Assembly (NCBI GenBank): GCA_002493635.1
Contig: DKZL01000068.1
Location: 24,005-48,542, forward strand
Reading direction: 5' to 3'
DNA from: Ruminococcaceae bacterium UBA7075
GTDB lineage: Bacteria; Bacillota; Clostridia; Oscillospirales; Acutalibacteraceae
Length of the DNA stretch: 24,538 nt
Both the position numbers and the translations under genes were made by a program. Positions within the stretch are counted from its first letter, which is position 1. Every line of letters starts with the position of its first letter. The notes beneath the pieces were generated by a model that was not told the origin of the DNA, searched no databases, and worked only from the letters and a program-made list of their open reading frames with translations. Below, piece after piece: positions 21,041 through 24,538 of the stretch.

Positions 21041-21304
21041 ATGCAAATTGTTTATATTCCAAGCGAATCAATGTCTGTTCAAGGTAAAAAAGATGAAATC
21101 TATAAAAGATATGGGAAAGACTGGAATATTAGAGAACAGGGAGGAGGTAACGGAAATTGGTTGTTGACCAGAAAAAGTGATGTGCTTGTAGATGGAAAAA
21201 GTTATCGTACTTTTGTACTTGAACACTACGGTAAATCCAAGCTGACAGCGAAGCTTGTTGATAAATTTCGTGAAGATGTAGCAAATGGTAAAATAAAACT
21301 GTAA
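21041..21304 (+). CDS. Small protein of unknown function (mobile-element cargo)
   Basis: This 87-residue protein begins MQIVYIPSESMSVQGKKDEIY and contains GGGNGNWLLTRKSDVLVDGK. I do not recognise a family. It has no signal peptide or membrane segment. It is clearly AT-richer than the genes on both sides, so it probably arrived separately. It has an AAAGGAGGAG ribosome binding site, its own promoter and its own strong terminator, so it is a complete transcription unit rather than a chance frame. Confidence 0.7.
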   Translation: MQIVYIPSESMSVQGKKDEIYKRYGKDWNIREQGGGNGNWLLTRKSDVLVDGKSYRTFVLEHYGKSKLTAKLVDKFREDVANGKIKL

Positions 21305-21312
21305 ATGCCTAT

Positions 21313-21349
21313 GCCGTTATGCTATGAGCATAGTACATAGCATAACGGC
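21313..21349 (+). terminator. Terminator of the small AT-rich gene
   Basis: A perfect 14-bp stem, GCCGTTATGCTATG with CATAGCATAACGGC, has a 9-nt loop and is followed by TTCTCTTTC. Confidence 0.8.
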
Positions 21350-21382
21350 TTCTCTTTCGTTGAGCTAGCAAGGAGGGTGAAT

Positions 21383-22183
21383 ATGTCTTTATCCATACAA
21401 GAGCGATTAAAAGACCTACGTGTGGAGCGTGGCTTGACGCTGGGGCAGCTTGCGGAGCAGACCGGGCTTTCCAAGTCTGCGCTGGGCAGTTACGAAACGG
21501 AAGACTTCAAGGACATCAGCCACTATGCCCTTATCCGGCTGGCGAAGTTTTACGGTGTGACCGCTGATTATCTGCTGGGGCTGTCTGAAATGAAAAATCA
21601 CCCAAACGCCGATCTTGCAGACCTGCGTTTGAGTGATGAAATGATTGACCTGCTGAAAAGCGGGAGGATAGACAATACCCTGCTGTGTGAGCTGGCGGCG
21701 CACCCGGATTTCCCCCGGCTGATGGCTGACCTTGAAATCTATGTGAACGGAACGGCACTGAAACAGGCGCAGGGTGCAAACGCCATAGTGGACACGATGA
21801 GCGCAACTGTTATAAAAAAGCATAATCCTGGCATGAGTGATACGCAGTTAAGACAGCTTATCACCGCCCATATTGATGAGGACGAGTTTTGCCGCTATGT
21901 GATACAACGGGACATAAACGGGATTGCCCTTGCTCTGCGGGAAACACACAAGGACGATTTTTTCAGCGTCCCAGAGGATAACCCGCTAAAAGAAATGCTG
22001 GAAACTGCTGGTGAAATCGTCAGCCAGGACAGCGACACGGAACAAGCGTACTTGGCGTTTATCTGCAAACGGCTCAAGCTGAATTTTAGGAAGCTGTCAG
22101 TAGAAGAACGGAAGTGGCTGAAAAAGATTGCGGAAAAATCCGACTTGCTGAAGAATCCAAAACCGCAGAGAGGACGAAGATAA
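21383..22183 (+). CDS. XRE-family helix-turn-helix regulator
   Basis: The 266-residue protein has an N-terminal Cro/CI-type HTH at about 5-65: RLKDLRVERGLTLGQLAEQT, LSKSALGSYE, then YALIRLAKFYGVTADYLLGLSE. The remaining 200 residues are helical without a motif I can name and may mediate dimerisation or ligand sensing. It starts at the ATG behind AAGGAGGG. It converges on the Mef-like gene and shares a bidirectional terminator with it. It may control the element's recombinase or backbone promoter, but no operator match was found by eye. Confidence 0.85.
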   Translation: MSLSIQERLKDLRVERGLTLGQLAEQTGLSKSALGSYETEDFKDISHYALIRLAKFYGVTADYLLGLSEMKNHPNADLADLRLSDEMIDLLKSGRIDNTLLCELAAHPDFPRLMADLEIYVNGTALKQAQGANAIVDTMSATVIKKHNPGMSDTQLRQLITAHIDEDEFCRYVIQRDINGIALALRETHKDDFFSVPEDNPLKEMLETAGEIVSQDSDTEQAYLAFICKRLKLNFRKLSVEERKWLKKIAEKSDLLKNPKPQRGRR

Positions 22184-22235
22184 AAAATGCCTGAACGGCG
22201 GTTCTGGTTTTTCAGAACCACCATCCAGGCATTTT
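22184..22235. terminator. Bidirectional terminator between the XRE and Mef-like genes
   Basis: AAAATGCCTG (22184-22193) and CAGGCATTTT (22226-22235) enclose an inner perfect GGTTCTG/CAGAACC hairpin (22200-22206 with 22213-22219). It has T-runs on both strands. Confidence 0.85.
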
Positions 22236-22263
22236 GTTTAGTAATAGAAAAAGGTGCAGTTGA

Positions 22264-23484
22264 TTATTGCGTATTGTCAATCTCTCTCAAACCGGGTAGT
22301 AAAAATACGGCAAGCGCAACGATGATAATGCCAATTCCGCAAATGACAAACCATTTCTCAACTCCCAGCCGCTCCGCCAGAGGCCCGGAAATGACAAGGC
22401 CAAACGGCATGGCGAGGGAAGCGGCGCTTGTCAGTAGAGAAAAAACTCTCCCCAGATATTCTGGTTTGACCGTTTCTTGAAAAATCGCATTTTGCACACC
22501 GTAAAATGGAGCGGAAATTCCCATAACAGTACAGCACACAACAAAGACAAGAAATGCGTCTGGCGGCAAAAGCCCGGAGAGCATATTGCTAACGCCCATC
22601 AGGAGAACGGAAAGACCGATGGTGTACCGCCGTTTCTTAAAACCGCCCCAAATGCTCAGAATGACTCCGCCAAGCAGCATACCAACCGCAAAAGCAATTT
22701 CAGCGGCAGAGGCATGGGCCGGTGTTCCTTTGAAGTATGACATACAGATGAGAGGAAAAAGCGTACTGATTGGCATATAAAAGAACATATAAATTACACC
22801 AATCCAGAGCAGAGCAAAGAGGCCCCTGTTTTGCTTTAATACCACATACCCCTCTTTCATATCCTGTAAAAACTGTTGTCTTTTCGTTTCTGGACATAGT
22901 TCAGGCGTTGGTATGGACGAAATCGCAACAGTCACACAGGCAAGGATTGCACCCACAATATCTAACAATATAATTGCATTAAGAGGCCAAACAGCATATA
23001 AAAACGCTGCGGCAGCTGGACTGATAATCGCACTTACTGCTTGCATGGTCTGCGTGTAACCAGCGCATTTTGTAAGTTCCTCTTTTGGCACAATCATAGG
23101 TGTTGCTGCGCTGAATGCTGGAGAATGAAAAGCAGTTCCCGCACTTCGGATTAACAGGACAACCATAATAGACCATACGGGCAATTCCATGTAAAACGCC
23201 ACCAGCGCCAGAATACCGCCAGCGGCGGCAATTATCAAATCCGCACCAATCATTACGCTTTTACGGCTGTGCCGGTCAACAAAAGCACCTGCAAACGGGC
23301 CTAAACAGGCTTGCGGCAAAAATCCAATCAGTGTTGCCGCCGTCAATATGATTGCAGAATTAGTTTTCGCAACCAAATAAAAGATAATGGCCATTTGCAA
23401 AATACCGCTGCTAATAAAGGATATTGCTTGTCCGGCAAGAAGTGTAAAATAAGTTTTTCTCCATGAATTGTTGTTTTGGGTCAT
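22264..23484 (-). CDS. Mef-like macrolide-efflux MFS transporter
   Basis: This 406-residue MFS protein has about 12 membrane segments. By memory it shares long stretches with Mef(A): LLAGQAISFISSGILQMAIIF near the N terminus, the loop DRHSRKSVMIGADLIIAAAG, then EELTKCAGYTQ, MKEGYVVLKQNRGLFALL and QETVKPEYLGRVFSL. Proton-driven export of 14- and 15-membered macrolides is the known role of Mef(A); the substrate here is inferred. I choose the ATG at 23484 because it has AAGGAGGT seven bases upstream; the frame is open further upstream but overlaps the leader hairpins. No ABC-F (mel/msr) partner gene, which often accompanies mef, follows. The long structured leader suggests inducible expression. 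Confidence 0.87.
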   Translation of the reverse strand: MTQNNNSWRKTYFTLLAGQAISFISSGILQMAIIFYLVAKTNSAIILTAATLIGFLPQACLGPFAGAFVDRHSRKSVMIGADLIIAAAGGILALVAFYMELPVWSIMVVLLIRSAGTAFHSPAFSAATPMIVPKEELTKCAGYTQTMQAVSAIISPAAAAFLYAVWPLNAIILLDIVGAILACVTVAISSIPTPELCPETKRQQFLQDMKEGYVVLKQNRGLFALLWIGVIYMFFYMPISTLFPLICMSYFKGTPAHASAAEIAFAVGMLLGGVILSIWGGFKKRRYTIGLSVLLMGVSNMLSGLLPPDAFLVFVVCCTVMGISAPFYGVQNAIFQETVKPEYLGRVFSLLTSAASLAMPFGLVISGPLAERLGVEKWFVICGIGIIIVALAVFLLPGLREIDNTQ

Positions 23485-23498
23485 AATGCGAACCTCCT

Positions 23499-23535
23499 TT
23501 TTTATTGCATTGTTCCTTTGTTTCTGCAATAAAAA
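23499..23535 (-). promoter_or_regulatory. Hairpin just upstream of the mef-like ribosome binding site
   Basis: On the minus strand, TTTTTATTGC (23526-23535) and GCAATAAAAA (23499-23508) form a perfect 10-bp stem ending one base before AGGAGG. Its left arm is the T-run of leader hairpin 3, so this stem and hairpin 3 use neighbouring or shared bases. Confidence 0.6.
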
Positions 23536-23570
23536 GCAGGCGTTGTCCCACAGAGAGGGCAGACGCCTGC
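23528..23570 (-). terminator. Leader hairpin 3 (attenuator-type terminator)
   Basis: On the minus strand, GCAGGCGT and ACGCCTGC form a perfect 8-bp stem with an inner CCC/GGG pairing, followed by TTTTTATT. It lies in the mef-like leader, between promoter and start codon. Confidence 0.75.
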
Positions 23571-23586
23571 ATAACAACAAAGCACG

Positions 23587-23622
23587 AAAAAACACCACGA
23601 TACAGTTCAAAGACTGCTCGTG
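23587..23622 (-). terminator. Leader hairpin 2 (attenuator-type terminator)
   Basis: On the minus strand, CACGA/TCGTG and CAGT/ACTG form a 9-bp stem with a small internal loop and 6-nt apical loop, followed by GTG and six T. Confidence 0.7.
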
Positions 23623-23654
23623 TCAAACCTACGTGTTCCTTTGCATACGCACGC

Positions 23655-23677
23655 AAAAAAAGCCCACCATCATGTGG
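23655..23677 (-). terminator. Leader hairpin 1 (weak, with T7 run)
   Basis: On the minus strand, CCAC and GTGG form a short stem around ATGATG, followed by GC and seven T. It lies inside the loop of the long-range pairing between 23708-23730 and 23630-23650. Confidence 0.5.
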
Positions 23678-23704
23678 AAAGGTACTTCTACTTTTTATTG
23701 CTTA

Positions 23705-23725
23705 TTAGCGTACACAAATTAACAC
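23705..23725 (-). CDS. Possible leader peptide of the mef-like gene (six codons)
   Basis: A short frame on the minus strand reads GTG-TTA-ATT-TGT-GTA-CGC-TAA (peptide MLICVR). AAGGAGG (23733-23739) is seven bases upstream. It lies between the promoter and the first leader hairpin. The bases of this frame (23708-23730) can pair with 23630-23650 downstream (TACGTGT with ACACGTA, TTTG with CAAA, TACGC with GCGTA), so ribosome occupancy could change the leader fold. Macrolide-resistance genes are often induced by drug-stalled ribosomes on such peptides. A GTG two bases earlier gives only GTG-TGT-TAA. Confidence 0.5.
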   Translation of the reverse strand: MLICVR

Positions 23726-23759
23726 ACGTAAGCCTCCTTCCAATCTCAAACTGTCGCAC

Positions 23760-23789
23760 AGTATAACACACATCCGATAGACTTGTCAA
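23760..23789 (-). promoter_or_regulatory. Strong promoter of the mef-like gene
   Basis: On the minus strand, a perfect TTGACA (23784-23789) and TATACT (23760-23765) are separated by 18 nt. The leader is about 270 nt, unusually long for this window. Confidence 0.75.
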
Positions 23790-23839
23790 CCATTTTTAAC
23801 CTTGTTTTCCATCTTGTTTTTCCATCTCTTACGGGCAGT

Positions 23840-24488
23840 AGCAAAGCCAGGCGAGCCAGTCAACGGTCAAGATGAACGGCGCTTTCAGCGCCGCCGTTGA
23901 CAGTCTCGCCCGTCTTTGCTAATGGGTAATCAAGGCGGGAAAGCCATTTTAGGGCTTTCCCGCCCATTTCAATTTTGGGAGAAGAAAGGCCCCAAAATGA
24001 ACGAGTGCGGCCAAACACTTTTAGGGATTGGCCACCTTGTCCACCCATCCAGCGGGGCGGCGGGGAACGGTCAAGGCCGGGCGTCAGCCCATTCATTTCA
24101 GCCTTGACGGTTTCCTGCCGTCCTGCTACTTTTCCCGGAGTGTGGCCACACATCTGGTCACGGTGTCCAGAGCTTTGGGACTTTTTGTCCCATAGGCCGG
24201 GGGCGGAGGACGAGGGACGGGGGCTTTCATAATACGCCCTGTCTGCTGCTGAAATCAGCCCTTTGTTTCCGGCTTACCAGCCCCAAACAAAGCCCTGCTT
24301 TCCTGCCGCGTCAAATGCCCTTGCCCTCCCCGGCGGCAACGGTATTTTCAGGGCAACGCCGACAGAGCGTATAACACACTACACTTTGCTCCGCAAAGTC
24401 GTGTGCCAAATGGGGCGCTGCCCCCTTTGGAAACCCCCGCAACAAACAGGTGCTATGCACCCAGCCGGGAGCATAGCGCCGTTTGTTG
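23840..24488. other. Hairpin-rich non-coding segment at the right end of the element
   Basis: I find no gene I can support here. Instead there are about nine consecutive hairpins: 23840-23920 (four nested blocks), 23934-23964 (perfect 12 bp), 23972-23998, 24009-24033, 24070-24108, the palindrome at 24140-24151, 24176-24192, 24375-24405 and 24406-24430, then 24440-24488 (about 17 bp). It lies between the mef-like promoter and the right inverted repeat. It could contain an origin, a single-strand initiation site, a structured RNA or recombinase accessory sites. Open frames here overlap the hairpins and have no ribosome binding sites. Confidence 0.6.
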
Positions 24489-24512
24489 TCAGCAGCCCGT
24501 TTCACGGTCTGC

Positions 24513-24532
24513 GTGTAGTTCCTTGTAAACTG
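24513..24532 (-). repeat. Right terminal inverted repeat of the element
   Basis: The reverse complement reads CAGTTTACAAGGAACTACAC and differs at one position from the left end at 16919-16938. Only six bases (24533-24538) follow before the window ends. Confidence 0.85.
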
Positions 24533-24538
24533 ACCTAA

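Larger units (their letters stand above)
16919..24532. mobile_element. Integrative mobilizable element with Mef-like efflux cargo
   Basis: The element is about 7.6 kb, bounded by a 20-bp inverted repeat with one mismatch, lies in an araC gene, and has a backbone visibly richer in GC than the host. It encodes its own large serine recombinase, a MobV-type relaxase, a RepA-N initiator fragment, a cysteine-rich VLP protein and cargo (XRE regulator, Mef-like transporter). No type IV secretion genes are present, so transfer would need a helper conjugative element. An AC dinucleotide next to both ends (16918-16919 and 24533-24534) could be the crossover core. Joining the ends there gives a nearly perfect palindromic circle junction centred on one A. 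The right host flank is only six bases, so the boundary is less certain there. Confidence 0.82.

Noticed and set aside
23411..23656. TTG-started frame running through the mef-like leader
   Set aside because: It has no ribosome binding site, overlaps leader hairpins 2 and 3, and is out of frame with the transporter.
24263..24538. Open frame of 91 codons reading rightward at the end of the window
   Set aside because: It overlaps at least three hairpins and the right inverted repeat, has no ribosome binding site and has no recognisable protein pattern.
1..24538. tRNA, rRNA or known riboswitch
   Set aside because: I read both strands and found no cloverleaf with a GTTCRA-type arm, no rRNA segments and no riboswitch consensus I recognise.

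Overview
The window looks like chromosomal DNA of an anaerobic, endospore-forming Firmicute of the Clostridia. A Ruminococcus-like gut member of the Oscillospirales is my best guess. The evidence is the spoIIAA-spoIIAB-sigF operon, a SigH-like sigma factor, an IscU-like/GGGtGRT gene pair typical of anaerobes, strong AGGAGG ribosome binding sites and moderate-to-low GC. I cannot name a species. The window starts inside an ABC exporter gene and ends six bases past a mobile element.

Host part, 1 to about 16,918. From the left: the C-terminal ATPase part of an ABC exporter; a small membrane protein; a secreted, membrane-anchored protein with two tandem subtilase-prodomain-like repeats but no protease; the IscU-like/GGGtGRT operon of unknown function; a zinc-ribbon protein; the SigH-like sigma factor; the YifB/ComM-type AAA protein; the spoIIA operon; a MutS-like ATPase; an apparent operon of YnzC-like, ArsC/Spx-like and acetyltransferase genes; a phosphoribosyltransferase-like protein; a PHP phosphoesterase; an EamA transporter with a small membrane protein; a DUF3781 protein; and a probable araC-tfoX-DUF3795 operon whose first gene is cut by the mobile element. 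A palindromic repeat family lies in the host gaps: full-length at 2431-2615, diverged at 9003-9148, and apparently as a tandem array of one arm at 13728-13920.

Mobile element, about 16,919-24,532 (7.6 kb). It is bounded by 20-bp inverted repeats with one mismatch. A backbone that is visibly GC-richer than the host runs leftward and encodes a cysteine-rich VLP protein, a short RepA-N replication initiator, a MobV-type relaxase, a 70-aa protein and a large serine recombinase with its own promoter. This is the layout of an integrative mobilizable element: it can excise and integrate, supplies a relaxase, and would need conjugation machinery from elsewhere. The cargo is a small AT-rich gene, an XRE-family regulator and a Mef-like efflux transporter of the macrolide-resistance type.

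The most interesting regions are these. The roughly 270-nt leader of the mef-like gene has a strong promoter, a possible six-codon leader ORF, three successive terminator-like hairpins and a long-range pairing with the leader ORF, which suggests ribosome-controlled attenuation. A non-coding stretch at 23,840-24,488 holds about nine consecutive hairpins, including an 81-nt one. The orphan tandem prodomain surface protein, the host palindromic repeat family and the IscU-like/GGGtGRT pair also deserve attention.
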